This document shows, piece by piece, positions 43,932 through 53,287 of a stretch of DNA of 64,000 nucleotides. Each line of letters begins with the position of its first letter. The first letter of the stretch is position 1. The stretch spans positions 1 to 64,000 of the forward strand of contig CANRIP010000001.1 of NCBI GenBank assembly GCA_947630715.1. The letters are read 5' to 3'. The notes under the pieces were generated by a model. That model searched no databases. It was given only the letters and a program-made list of their open reading frames with translations, and was not told the origin of the DNA. The position numbers were made by a program, and so were the translations under genes. This stretch comes from an uncultured Acetatifactor sp. (lineage in GTDB: Bacteria; Bacillota; Clostridia; Lachnospirales; Lachnospiraceae).

Positions 43932-44699
43932 TTAAACGCTTTTGTCCTCCCATTGGGAGAGCATTTCTTTCATCCACCGGGCGACGTCCATCCCATAGAC
44001 CGGATTCAAATAGGAAGGCGTCAGCACGTCCTGGGTTTTTCCATAGGCTGCGGCCGCGCCATGGTGCAACAGCAGGGCCAGAGATCCGTAAGCCTTTGCC
44101 AGAGAGAGATCGTGAATGACGGAAATGACCGCCCGGCCGGGTTTTTTCAGCCAGTCCGTAATCAGCCCGAAAATCTGTTTCTGATAAATCAAATCCAGGT
44201 GATTGGTGGGCTCGTCCAGCAGGAGAAGCTTTGGATTCTGGGCGAACACCTGAGCCAGAAAGGTTCTTTGCAGCTCTCCCCCGGAAAGAGTGAGAACGGA
44301 TCGGTTCCGTTGATCATAAAGGCCGGTCAGGGCCAGGGCCTCCCGGACCGCCTCCTGATCCTGGGAGCCCGGGCGGGACAAAAAACCGGTGGAATAGGCG
44401 TATCGCCCAAGGCTCACGATTTCCTCCACGGTAAAATCATAGGCAATTTCATGGGACTGGGTCAAAACTGCCATACAGCGGGCCAGCTCAGCCGGCTTTT
44501 TTTGCCGGATATCCTCCCCTTCCAGGAAAATTTCCCCCTGGTATTCCACGCCCCTTGTGACAGCGTTTATCAAGGTGGATTTTCCGGCGCCGTTGGGCCC
44601 GGTCACCATCAGCCACTGGCCTTCTTCCACGGAAAAGCTAAGGTGGTCCAGAACCTGTTTTTGACCGTATCTGACGGATAAATCCGTAACCTTCAGCAT
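43932..44699 (-). CDS. btuD: Cobalamin ABC transporter ATP-binding protein
   Basis: A 255-residue ATPase that powers import through the adjacent permease. The start at 44699 (MLKVTDLSVRYGQKQVLDHL) overlaps the permease end by 7 bases, so they are translationally coupled; the longer open frame upstream lies inside the permease gene. Motifs are Walker A GPNGAGKSTL, Q-loop LTQSHE, signature LSGGELQR, Walker B LLLDEPTNHLDL and His switch VIHDLS. The FepC/BtuD subfamily and the upstream B12 riboswitch support cobalamin or a related corrinoid as substrate. Confidence 0.88.
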   Translation of the reverse strand: MLKVTDLSVRYGQKQVLDHLSFSVEEGQWLMVTGPNGAGKSTLINAVTRGVEYQGEIFLEGEDIRQKKPAELARCMAVLTQSHEIAYDFTVEEIVSLGRYAYSTGFLSRPGSQDQEAVREALALTGLYDQRNRSVLTLSGGELQRTFLAQVFAQNPKLLLLDEPTNHLDLIYQKQIFGLITDWLKKPGRAVISVIHDLSLAKAYGSLALLLHHGAAAAYGKTQDVLTPSYLNPVYGMDVARWMKEMLSQWEDKSV

Positions 44700-45760
44700 G
44701 ATCTGCCCCTCCTTGTGCGATAAAAGATCAGTACAAACATGACGGCCCCGGCCAGGCTGGTAATAATTCCGATATTCAGTTCCCTGGGCCGTAGCAGGAT
44801 CCTGGCCGCCAGATCCGACAGCATGAGAAAACCGGCTCCGCCAAAAAGGCAGGCGGGCAGCAGTCTTCGATGATCGGGCCCGGTCAGCATTCTGAGCAGA
44901 TGGGGGGTGATCAGGCCCACGAAACCGATGGTGCCTCCGATGGATACGCACACGCCGATCAGGCCTGAGACGGCGATCAGCAGCACAAGCTTTACTCTGC
45001 GCACATTCACTCCCACATGACGGGCGTTTTCCTCTCCCACCGCAAAAGCATTCAGTTCCCTGGCGTGAAGTAAGATCATGCCCCCGAAAAGCAAAAGCGC
45101 CGCAAACAGGATCAGCGCGTCCTTATATCCCTTTCCCTGAAGGCTCCCCATGGTCCAGAAAGTAATCTGCTGGACCCGGTCCGCCGCAAAGGTGATGACG
45201 ATGCTCATCAGGCTGGAGACAAACATGGAATAAATCACGCCGATCAGGATCACCGTATGGGAGGAAAGGGTGCGGTCCAGTTTCAGGGCCAGCCCCAGTA
45301 TGATCAGCAGGGATAAAAAAGCGAAAAGCACGGCCATCACCATGGTGCCGGCAAAGGGCAGGGAGGGAAAAGCGATGCCAAAGGCGATGGCAGTGACCGC
45401 TCCCAGCGCGGCCCCGGAAGAAACCCCCAGGGTTGAGCCGTCCGCCAGAGGATTTTTTAACAGGCCCTGCATGGCAGCGCCGGCCAGAGAGAGGGACGCC
45501 CCCGTGAGAGCGACGCAGAGGACTCTGGGGAACCGGACCGTCAAAAGGATGGAAGAAACGGTTTCGGCGGGGGATAGGGCAGGCTGGTGAAACAGATACT
45601 GCCGCACCAGGGAAGACAGGGCATTTTGAAAAACGGACAGCGTTTTTCCCAGGGGAATGTTCACGCTCCCCACGCAGACGCAGAGACAGAAAATGACGGC
45701 GATAAGGGCGGTAAAAATCAGGTATTCCAAAACGCCAAACCGCTGTTTGGGGGATTTCAT
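44693..45760 (-). CDS. btuC: Cobalamin ABC transporter permease (FecCD family)
   Basis: A 355-residue permease with about ten membrane helices. Family motifs include PRVLCVALTGASLSLAGAAMQGLL, NPLADGSTLGVSSGAALGAV and the coupling region GGTIGFVGLITPHLLRMLTG, in order. It is 79 bp after the binding protein and overlaps the ATPase gene by 7 bases. The family also moves siderophores and haem; cobalamin is inferred from the riboswitch. Confidence 0.9.
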   Translation of the reverse strand: MKSPKQRFGVLEYLIFTALIAVIFCLCVCVGSVNIPLGKTLSVFQNALSSLVRQYLFHQPALSPAETVSSILLTVRFPRVLCVALTGASLSLAGAAMQGLLKNPLADGSTLGVSSGAALGAVTAIAFGIAFPSLPFAGTMVMAVLFAFLSLLIILGLALKLDRTLSSHTVILIGVIYSMFVSSLMSIVITFAADRVQQITFWTMGSLQGKGYKDALILFAALLLFGGMILLHARELNAFAVGEENARHVGVNVRRVKLVLLIAVSGLIGVCVSIGGTIGFVGLITPHLLRMLTGPDHRRLLPACLFGGAGFLMLSDLAARILLRPRELNIGIITSLAGAVMFVLIFYRTRRGRSC

Positions 45761-45839
45761 GGGTTACCTCCTTTGGACGGGCGCAGGGTTTCCCCCGCGC
45801 CCGGACCTTCCTTTTGTGACAAGTTTTCCAGAGTATGGC

Positions 45840-46823
45840 TTATTCTTCGCCATACACGAAATCATAAAGCATTTTTGCTCCTTCCGCCAGGCGGGGCGCC
45901 GGTCTGGAAAGTTCGTTGTTCTGCAGATTTAGGATAGCGCCGTTTTTCACCGCCGTCACATTTTCCCAACCCGGCCTTGCCATGATTTCTTCCTCCGGCA
46001 GAGGCCCCTCGCCGCTGTATGTGGTGATGGTGAGGATGTAGTCGGGGTTTCGCTCCAGCACCTGTTCTTCGGAAACGGAGGCCCAGCCGTCCAGATCCCC
46101 AAAGCAGTTTTTCAGTCCCATCATTTCTGCAATTTCATTCATGAAGGTGTTGTTTCCCGCGGCCCAAAGCCCCCACTCCAGAGGGGAAACCTCAAAATAA
46201 ATGGTTTGGGAGCCGTCCCCGGAGGATTTCTCCTGGATCTGAGAAAAAGTATCCTTCATGCTTTGGATCACACCGGCGGCTTCCTCCTGTTTTCCCATGA
46301 GCGTACCGATCATCTCAATGGCGGTGTAAACGCCCTCAATATCCTGGGCGTCGCTGATGACCACATGCACCCCTGCCTCCTCAAGCTGCTTTGCCTGTTC
46401 CTCGGTCTGGGACATGGTACTCATCAGCAGCACCTGGGGCTCCAGAGCCAGAATCTGTTCCAGGTTAGTCTCGGAACCGGAGTCCACCACGGGCACTTCC
46501 GAAACCTGTGCGGGGTAATCGCAGTAGGTGCCCCTTCCCACCAAAGTGTCTCCCGCTCCGATGGCGTAGAGGATTTCGCAGTCGGAGGCGGTCAGAGCCA
46601 CCACCCGGGTGGCGGGTTCCTCCAGGGTGACTTCCCTCCCCATCATGTCCGTGACGGTGACGGAGGAGGTTTGGCCGGCGCCGTTTTCCTGTTCCGACAC
46701 GGAAGAAGGGGCGCCCTCCGCCGGATTTTGGCCGGCGTCTCCGCCGCAGGCGCAGAGGGCCCACAGCATGGCGGCAGTCAGAATAGCTGCCAGAGTTCTT
46801 GTGCGTTTCACTGATTGTTTCAT
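45840..46823 (-). CDS. btuF: Cobalamin ABC transporter substrate-binding lipoprotein
   Basis: A 327-residue BtuF/FepB-type binding protein. The signal peptide ends in the lipobox LCAC (residues 22-25), so it is anchored to the outer face of the membrane. A Ser/Gln-rich linker precedes the mature fold, with VTDMMGREVTLEEPATRVVAL and LEQILALEPQVLLMS. AAAGGAGAA precedes the ATG, and a riboswitch terminator lies about 50 bases upstream. Confidence 0.9.
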   Translation of the reverse strand: MKQSVKRTRTLAAILTAAMLWALCACGGDAGQNPAEGAPSSVSEQENGAGQTSSVTVTDMMGREVTLEEPATRVVALTASDCEILYAIGAGDTLVGRGTYCDYPAQVSEVPVVDSGSETNLEQILALEPQVLLMSTMSQTEEQAKQLEEAGVHVVISDAQDIEGVYTAIEMIGTLMGKQEEAAGVIQSMKDTFSQIQEKSSGDGSQTIYFEVSPLEWGLWAAGNNTFMNEIAEMMGLKNCFGDLDGWASVSEEQVLERNPDYILTITTYSGEGPLPEEEIMARPGWENVTAVKNGAILNLQNNELSRPAPRLAEGAKMLYDFVYGEE

Positions 46824-46865
46824 CGATCAGTTCTCCTTTCTGTAAAATAACTGAATAGAAAAAAA

Positions 46866-46897
46866 GAGCAAAAAAATGCTCTCCCAGATTGGAGAGT
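46866..46897 (-). terminator. Expression-platform terminator of the B12 riboswitch
   Basis: On the minus strand CTCTCC-AATCTG-GGAGAG is followed by CATTTTTTTGC. It lies between the riboswitch aptamer and the btuF start and would end transcription when cobalamin is bound. Confidence 0.75.
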
Positions 46898-46959
46898 AAC
46901 AAAATAACGCAGGTTCGCACAGACCCGCGCAGTTCCCACCCAACCCCAGAAGTGTATCA

Positions 46960-47234
46960 TATGCAGACAGGTCTCCCGGCTTGACTTCATCCTAATAGGA
47001 CGCCTTCCCACCTTACGGCAGTGACTTGATTCCCGGGGCCGGCCGCGTATTGGTATGTATCAACGCGGTGTTTGCCGCGGGGATCAAATGCTCCGCTTTC
47101 CTTCACAGAGTATTTGATCGTCCGTTCGTCAGTTTCACGGTTACTGGGATAGCCCGACAGTTTCAGTCGATTCCCTCAACGCTTTCGCATTGGCGCCTCC
47201 CGGCGCAAAAGCATATGCTATTCAGTTTGTCCCA
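46960..47234 (-). promoter_or_regulatory. Cobalamin (B12) riboswitch
   Basis: On the minus strand the conserved blocks appear in order: a distal stem region, GTCACTGCCGTAAGGTGGGA followed by AGGC (the GCCACTG...GGGAAGGC core), then GATGAAGTCAAGCCGGGAGA and CCTGTCTGC, the 3' signature of cobalamin riboswitches. A terminator follows at 46866-46897. The element controls the btuFCD-like operon by transcription termination. Boundaries are approximate. Confidence 0.9.
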
Positions 47235-47262
47235 GTATAACATGCCGCCGTCGGCATGTCAA
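47234..47262 (-). promoter_or_regulatory. Promoter of the B12 riboswitch operon, with a palindromic spacer
   Basis: On the minus strand TTGACA (47262-47257) and TATACT (47239-47234) are separated by exactly 17 bases. The spacer is filled by the inverted repeat ACATGCCG / CGGCATGT (47240-47247, 47252-47259), the form expected of a repressor site. The regulator is unknown. Confidence 0.75.
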
Positions 47263-47302
47263 AATTATTTTCGGCCTGCGGACGGCGGCAATTTTGGGGT
47301 TT

Positions 47303-48214
47303 TTATACGTCGTAGTACATTTTCACCCGGATATTCTGTTTGTAATCGCCGAAGTCTTCCCCGAAAAGGGTAAGCCCTCCGCAGTTGGGGGTATCCTTCG
47401 GGACGGAAAAGGTAAAGTCCACGGCGCTGTTATAATCAATATGAAGATCCTCGATTTTTGTTTTGGAGATTCGGTGGGTGCCGTCAATAAAGGTGCCGTC
47501 GGAATTGATGATCAGCGTTTTTAACAGCCCGTACTGATTTAACGGTTCCGGCCACCAAAACGGGGAAAGGATCCCCTTGCGGGCGCCGTAATCCCCGGGG
47601 CTGACCCAGCGGCCCAGGGGGACATGGTTGATTTCAAAATAGATATCGCTGGGATAATCCTCGTTGGTCTCCGGGCATTCCGAGGAGATTTCAAAGGAAA
47701 TCTGAATTTCCTTCAGCGTCTGGCCTGCGTTTAGGCGGTTTGGCAGATTGTAGGTGATGCTGCCGTATCCCATCCAGAGAATGCCGGCCCGGAACCGGTC
47801 GGGGTAGGAAAACACCCTGGGATCGTCCAGCTCTCCGATGATGGTTGCCGCGGTGGCGATGCCGCAGGTGGGATGGGGGTCGCAGGCCGTATAATGGCCC
47901 ACGGAGATATCGTCCTGATAACAGTGCCTGGGGGTGGTCTGGGGAATCATGTCCACAATCAGCCGGGAATAAACCGGCTGAACGATCTTCATCTGGCCGC
48001 GTTTTCCCGAGGCGGTGCGGATCGCCACCAGACCGGCGCTTTCCAGCTTGCTTACATGGAGGGAGATGGCGCTGTTGGTCAGGCCCAGCATCTGTGCCAG
48101 ATCGTTCATGCTCAGCTCCTGCCGGTTAATCAGTTCCATAATGCGCAGCCGCATGGGCGCGCTCAACGCCTTGAAAATGTCCTCCGCCTCTTCCAGCGAA
48201 TGTAAGTACAACAT
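47303..48214 (-). CDS. ArsR-type transcriptional regulator with C-terminal sensor-like domain
   Basis: A 303-residue protein. The first 90 residues are an ArsR winged helix (FKALSAPMRLRIMELINRQELSMNDLAQMLGLTNSAISLHVSKLESAGLV in order). The remaining 210 residues form a beta-rich domain (WMGYGSITYNLPNRLNAGQ, FWWPEPLNQYGLLKTLIINSDGTFIDGTHRI in order) that is not part of classical metal-sensing ArsR proteins and may bind sugar. It is transcribed divergently from the GH51 gene, so it probably regulates the carbohydrate genes to its right. A promoter lies at 48281-48310. Confidence 0.8.
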   Translation of the reverse strand: MLYLHSLEEAEDIFKALSAPMRLRIMELINRQELSMNDLAQMLGLTNSAISLHVSKLESAGLVAIRTASGKRGQMKIVQPVYSRLIVDMIPQTTPRHCYQDDISVGHYTACDPHPTCGIATAATIIGELDDPRVFSYPDRFRAGILWMGYGSITYNLPNRLNAGQTLKEIQISFEISSECPETNEDYPSDIYFEINHVPLGRWVSPGDYGARKGILSPFWWPEPLNQYGLLKTLIINSDGTFIDGTHRISKTKIEDLHIDYNSAVDFTFSVPKDTPNCGGLTLFGEDFGDYKQNIRVKMYYDV

Positions 48215-48675
48215 GATATCCTCTCCTGTCCGTGGTGTCTCTCAATGCAAGCCGTATCCTGTCAGAATCATTTTCAACCCATTATAGACTCACATGAAAG
48301 GTTAAGTCAATACAAAAAAACAGCGGTTTTCACAAGATTTTCCTTCATTTTTCCCAAGCCTGAAAAATCGGCTAAAAATTTGTGCAGTTTGCATAATTTT
48401 AAACCTTAAAATTTGTATGGCAAAGAAAAAATGTTTATTGACACAGGCTGGAAATCATAGTATGTTAAGTATAAGATTAAGTGGATACATGAATATTTAA
48501 GTATTTAATGAAATGAAAGCCGATTACAACGCTTTTACCCGGTTAAATCCACATTTTATTTCAATAAAAGGTGAAACGGTTGTGTAATCTGCGTAAGAAA
48601 ACAAAGGATCCCGATGTTTTTTCGGCAGAATGTATAATCAGATCTATCAGATCAATCAGATAAGGAGAAAAAACC
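48215..48675. promoter_or_regulatory. Divergent control region between the ArsR-type and GH51 genes
   Basis: A 461-bp gap without a gene. Minus-strand promoter: TTGACT (48310-48305), 18 bases, TATAAT (48286-48281). Plus-strand promoter: TTGACA at 48438-48443, 17 bases, TATGTT at 48461-48466. Repeated TTAAGTAT/TTAAGT words follow the plus promoter (48465-48515), with another GTTAAGT at 48301-48307; these are candidate operators for the ArsR-type regulator. The plus-strand leader to the GH51 start is about 200 bases. Confidence 0.65.
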
Positions 48676-50181
48676 ATGACGAAACTGTATGTAAACCCGC
48701 AGAACAAAAAAGGCCATATCAATAAGGAATTGCAGGGCCATTTTTCGGAGCATCTGGGAAGGTGCATTTACGAGGGGCTTTATGTGGGAGAGAATTCTCC
48801 CATTCCCAACACCAACGGAATGCGGAACGATGTGGTGGGGGCCCTGAAGGAAATGGGGATACCGGTGCTGCGCTGGCCGGGCGGATGCTTTGCGGACGAA
48901 TACCACTGGATGGACGGCATCGGGCCGAAGGAAAAGCGCAAGAGGATGATCAACACCCACTGGGGCGGCGTGGTGGAAGACAACAGTTTCGGCACTCATG
49001 AATTTATGGAGCTGTGCAGGCAGTTGGGATGTAAGACGTACATAAACGGCAATGTGGGAAGCGGCAGCGTCCGGGAGATGAGCGAATGGGTGGAATATAT
49101 GACCTTCGAGGGCGTTTCCCCCATGGCGGAATGGAGAAAGCAAAACGGACATGAGGAGCCCTTCCGCGTGGATTACTTCGGCGTAGGCAACGAGAACTGG
49201 GGCTGCGGCGGCAACATGAATCCCGAATACTACGGAAACCTGTACCGTCATTATCAGACCTATGTGCGCACCTACGATGGCAGCAAGCCCATCTATAAGA
49301 TCTGCTGCGGCGCCAACGTGGATGATTACAACTGGACAAAGGGCGTGTTGGAGACGACCCATAAGGGCGGCGGAAGCTTTAACCACGGTTTCATGAACGG
49401 CCTGTCCCTTCATTATTATACCCATCCCAACGGCTGGGAGCACAAGGGCAGTGCTACTGATTTTGATGAAAAGACATGGTATAAGACCCTGAAGAAAACC
49501 CTGTTTATGGATGAGCTGATCCGCAGGCACGGCGCCATCATGGATCAGTATGACAGGGATAAGCAGATCGGCCTGATCGTGGATGAGTGGGGCACCTGGT
49601 TCGACTGCGAGCCGGGCACCAACCCGGGATTTTTGTATCAGCAGAATACCATGAGGGACGCGCTGGTGGCCGGCATCAACCTGAATATCTTCAACAAGCA
49701 TTGCGACAGGGTGAAGATGGCCAATATCGCCCAGTTGGTCAACGTGCTCCAGGCGGTGATTCTCACCGACGGCGACAAGATGATCAAGACGCCCACCTAT
49801 CATGTGTTCCATATGTATCAGTGCCATCAGGACGCGGAGCTGCTGGACAGCTATGTGGAGACGGAACAGATCGGCTCCGAGGAGGAATATCAGGTGCCGA
49901 ACCTGACGGAATCTGCGTCTTACGGCAAGGACGGCCGGATTCATATCACCCTCAACAACCTTTCCGTGGAAAAGGATTATGAGATCGAGGGGGTTCTGGC
50001 GGATACCTGCATTCAGGCGGTCAAGGGTACGATCCTCACCGGCGGCATGCGGGATCATAACACCTTTGATGATCCCGACAAGGTGCATACCCAAAGCTTT
50101 GAGGGATGCCGGGTGGAAGACAACAGGCTGAAATTTACCATTCCCAAATGCAGCGTCCTGCATCTGGAAGTGACGGTGTAA
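48676..50181 (+). CDS. Alpha-L-arabinofuranosidase, GH51
   Basis: Releases terminal arabinofuranose from arabinan or arabinoxylan oligosaccharides. The product is 501 residues with no signal peptide, so it is cytosolic and acts on imported oligomers. The GH51 (beta/alpha)8 barrel has [20 protein letters not shown], the acid/base Glu173 in [10 protein letters not shown] and the nucleophile Glu304 in IVDEWGTW. The C-terminal beta-domain has [22 protein letters not shown] precedes the ATG. It heads the carbohydrate locus. Confidence 0.94.
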   Translation: MTKLYVNPQNKKGHINKELQGHFSEHLGRCIYEGLYVGENSPIPNTNGMRNDVVGALKEMGIPVLRWPGGCFADEYHWMDGIGPKEKRKRMINTHWGGVVEDNSFGTHEFMELCRQLGCKTYINGNVGSGSVREMSEWVEYMTFEGVSPMAEWRKQNGHEEPFRVDYFGVGNENWGCGGNMNPEYYGNLYRHYQTYVRTYDGSKPIYKICCGANVDDYNWTKGVLETTHKGGGSFNHGFMNGLSLHYYTHPNGWEHKGSATDFDEKTWYKTLKKTLFMDELIRRHGAIMDQYDRDKQIGLIVDEWGTWFDCEPGTNPGFLYQQNTMRDALVAGINLNIFNKHCDRVKMANIAQLVNVLQAVILTDGDKMIKTPTYHVFHMYQCHQDAELLDSYVETEQIGSEEEYQVPNLTESASYGKDGRIHITLNNLSVEKDYEIEGVLADTCIQAVKGTILTGGMRDHNTFDDPDKVHTQSFEGCRVEDNRLKFTIPKCSVLHLEVTV

Positions 50182-50256
50182 CGCCGACGAAAAAGGCGGA
50201 TATGGTTTGGGAATGAGATCTGTCTTTGTGGGTTTAAAAAGTAGAGGAGGTTCGAT

Positions 50257-53232
50257 ATGCTGCGGAGAGAGAAAGGACATCACGGGCGTAGAATAGCGGC
50301 GGCGGGATTGGCTCTCAGTCTGGCGGTTCAAATGTTCCCGGGAGAGTGCGCCTATGTCAACGCGGAGCAGGAAACGGAATCGCAGGAGCCTGCGTCCCAG
50401 GAGACTTTCAGCATTGAGAGGCTGACGTCCGGGTACAGCATCATAAGCTCCGGCTATACCGCGGCGGATTATGCGGGCGATCCGGTGGATTTTCCCATAG
50501 ATCAGGCGCTGTCCGGGGAGGACGCAGCTTTCTTGACCGGGGATAACTATGAATATGACAATCCCGTGGCCAACGTTTCGGTGGGGGATGTGCTGCACCT
50601 GACCATCACGGCGCCCGAGACGGCCCAGTACTGGTTAAGCTTTGATTATCTCTCTTATGATCAGTCCATCCTGCCCATTGAATTTGCCATGATGGTGGAC
50701 GGGGAGTATCCCTTTTATGAGGCAAGAAACCTTTCCTTTGAGACCACATGGGTTCAGCAGGAGGAGTTATCTTACGACCGATACGGCAATGAAATCGTCA
50801 CCATGCCGGATAAGCTGATCCAGTGGGAGCACAAGGCTGTTTCCGACGCCAGCTACCGGTATTCCCAGCCGCTTAAGCTGGAACTGGCAAAGGGCGTCCA
50901 TGACGTTCAGATCCTGGTCAGCGAGGGGAATTTCCTCCTGGGAAATCTCTCCCTTTCCGCGCCTGTGCCCATCCGGGCGTATACGGGTTCGGAGAAAGCG
51001 GAGGGAGATCAGCTTATTACCATTCAGGGAGAGGATTTTTATCTGCGCAACGACTCGTCCATCCACGCGACCGGCGAGTACGATTCGGCGGTTGCCCCCC
51101 TGAGCGCAAAGGAAACGATTTTAAACACCGTTGACAGTTCTTCCTTTAAGACGGCGGGGCAGACCGTTACCTGGTCGTTTCGGGTGGATGTGTCCGGTTA
51201 TTACTATTTGGCCATGAATTACAAGCAGTCCGACAAAAACGAGTTTCCGGTGTTTCTGGACTGGAGGATCGACGGGGAGATTCCCAACGAAGCCTTTCAC
51301 AACTGGCAGGCGGAGTACACCACCCGGTACCGTACTTCCGATCTGCAGGACGATGAGGGCAACCGGCTGAGCGTTTATCTGGAGGAAGGATATCACACCA
51401 TTTCCGCCACCATCAGCGCGGAGAATTTAAGACAGATCCTGGAGACGGTGGATCAGATTATGAACGGCGTGAACGATCTGTCTCTGGAGGTGACCAAGGT
51501 AGCGGGCACCAACAAGGATAAGTACAGGGATTTAAGGCTGACCCGGTACATTCCGGACGTACAGACCAGAATTTATAACTGGGTGGATCAGCTCTATGAA
51601 CTGGCCGAGATGGGAACGCAGTTTGTAGAGGAAGACGATCCGGAGGATGTGGCGGCCTTTGCGTACCTGATTATCGCGGCAAAGCAGTTAAAATCCCTGG
51701 GGGACGATCCCAACGAATTGATTTACCGGGTGGATGAACTGTCCACCAGCCAGAACTCCATCAATACCCAGATCGCCAACTTTATTGATCTGATTAACAG
51801 GAATAATCTGTCCATCGACAGGCTGTATCTGTATCAGGAGGATGCACAGCTACCGAAGAAGGTGGGATTTTTCAAGAGCATAGGGCTTTCGCTCCAGAGA
51901 TTTGCCAATTCCTTCTTCGGAACCTCTTATTCCTCCAGCAACACGGATCAAAACCATATACAGGTGTGGGTGAACAGGCCCAGGCAGTATGTGGAGATTA
52001 TGCAGAAAATGATCGACGAGCAGTTTACGGCGCAGACCGGCATTGAGGTGGATCTTTCCCTTATGACGGACGCCAACAAGCTGGTATTGGCCAACGCCTC
52101 GGGGGACACTCCCGATATCGCCACCGGCATCAACTATTCCATTCCCTTTGAGCTTGGCAGCAGGGGAGCGCTGGTGGATCTGACCAAGTTTGACAATTAC
52201 CAGGAGGTGTTCGGCAGATATCAGGAAGGCATTCTGGTATCTTCCGTGATCGGCGACGGTTTGTACTCGCTGCCGGAAACCATGAATTTCTATGTGATGT
52301 TCTACCGGTCGGATATTTTGGAAAAGCTGGGGTTAGAGCCTCCCAACACCTTGCAGGAGCTGATTGCCATGCTGCCGGATCTGCAGATGCGGGGACTGAA
52401 CGTATATTATCCCACGGCGTCCATGATAGCGATGCGTAACTTCCATGGCACGACCCCCATTATTTTCCAGTACGGCGGCACCCTGTACGGGGAGACGGCG
52501 CTGGATCTGACCGTAAACGATGAGGCGTCCATCGAGGGCATCACGGCCTTGACGGAGCTGTTCACCATCTATGACATGCCGGTGGATGTGCCGAACTTCT
52601 ACCAGCATTTCCGGAACGGGGATCTGCCTGTGGGGATCGCGGACTTTAACTCCTACAACCTGATCCTGAACGCGGCGCCGGAAATTGCGAACTCCTGGGA
52701 GATCGCGCTGATCCCCGGGCTGGAGGATCCTGAAACCGGCGAGGTACTGCGCTACTGCTCCGGCGGAGCGGAGAGCACGGTCATGTTCCGGTCCGATGAC
52801 GAGAGGGAGCAAAAGGCATGGGAGTTTATGGACTGGTGGTCCAGCGCGGACGTCCAGGCCGAATTCGGACAGATGCTGCAAATCATGTACGGCGATGAGT
52901 ACATCTGGCCCACGGCCAACCTGGAAGCCTTCGGCAATCTGCCGTATCCCACCGCTCATAAGGACGTGATCATGGAGCAGGCTTCCAACATTCTGGAAGC
53001 GCCCAGGCTGTTAGGCAGCTACATGATGGAGCGTGAATTGAGCAACGCTTTCAACGATATTGTGGTGCAGGGCGACACCTTAAGGTCGCGGGTGGACGAT
53101 ATGGTGAAACTGGTGGATCGGGAAACCCAGAGAAAGCTGGAGGAATTCGGCTATATCGACAGCGAAGGAAACGTGATCGCCGAGTATCCGGTGCCTTCTG
53201 TGGAAACGGTTCACCGGATCCTGACCAGATAG
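50257..53232 (+). CDS. Large extracellular solute-binding protein with duplicated carbohydrate-binding-like modules
   Basis: A 991-residue protein. A hydrophobic signal (about 10-33) has no lipobox, so it is secreted or held by its N-terminal helix. Two similar beta-rich modules follow (about 75-245 and 265-420), with matching segments YWLSFDYLSYDQSILPIEF and YYLAMNYKQSDKNEFPVFL, and resemble carbohydrate-binding modules. A helical spacer (about 420-560) leads to a type 1 sugar-binding protein domain (about 565-970, starting IQVWVNRPRQYVEIMQKM). Normal binding proteins have 400-500 residues. The two permease genes follow at once. GAGGAGG precedes the ATG. Confidence 0.85.
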   Translation: MLRREKGHHGRRIAAAGLALSLAVQMFPGECAYVNAEQETESQEPASQETFSIERLTSGYSIISSGYTAADYAGDPVDFPIDQALSGEDAAFLTGDNYEYDNPVANVSVGDVLHLTITAPETAQYWLSFDYLSYDQSILPIEFAMMVDGEYPFYEARNLSFETTWVQQEELSYDRYGNEIVTMPDKLIQWEHKAVSDASYRYSQPLKLELAKGVHDVQILVSEGNFLLGNLSLSAPVPIRAYTGSEKAEGDQLITIQGEDFYLRNDSSIHATGEYDSAVAPLSAKETILNTVDSSSFKTAGQTVTWSFRVDVSGYYYLAMNYKQSDKNEFPVFLDWRIDGEIPNEAFHNWQAEYTTRYRTSDLQDDEGNRLSVYLEEGYHTISATISAENLRQILETVDQIMNGVNDLSLEVTKVAGTNKDKYRDLRLTRYIPDVQTRIYNWVDQLYELAEMGTQFVEEDDPEDVAAFAYLIIAAKQLKSLGDDPNELIYRVDELSTSQNSINTQIANFIDLINRNNLSIDRLYLYQEDAQLPKKVGFFKSIGLSLQRFANSFFGTSYSSSNTDQNHIQVWVNRPRQYVEIMQKMIDEQFTAQTGIEVDLSLMTDANKLVLANASGDTPDIATGINYSIPFELGSRGALVDLTKFDNYQEVFGRYQEGILVSSVIGDGLYSLPETMNFYVMFYRSDILEKLGLEPPNTLQELIAMLPDLQMRGLNVYYPTASMIAMRNFHGTTPIIFQYGGTLYGETALDLTVNDEASIEGITALTELFTIYDMPVDVPNFYQHFRNGDLPVGIADFNSYNLILNAAPEIANSWEIALIPGLEDPETGEVLRYCSGGAESTVMFRSDDEREQKAWEFMDWWSSADVQAEFGQMLQIMYGDEYIWPTANLEAFGNLPYPTAHKDVIMEQASNILEAPRLLGSYMMERELSNAFNDIVVQGDTLRSRVDDMVKLVDRETQRKLEEFGYIDSEGNVIAEYPVPSVETVHRILTR

Positions 53233-53287
53233 CGGCGGGTTGAAAGAATGGCAACGGCTGCGATAAGCAGAAGATTGAGAGGTAGCA

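Noticed and set aside
48509-48530. Possible CcpA cre site (TGAAAGCCGATTACA) before the GH51 gene
   Set aside because: It has one base too many compared with the 14-base cre consensus; without the regulator's own motif it is not supportable.
48652-50598. A 648-codon open frame on the minus strand opposite the GH51 gene
   Set aside because: Despite its length it is a shadow of the GH51 gene: low-complexity hydrophobic/histidine-rich translation, no ribosome site, and it spans an intergenic gap and part of the next gene.
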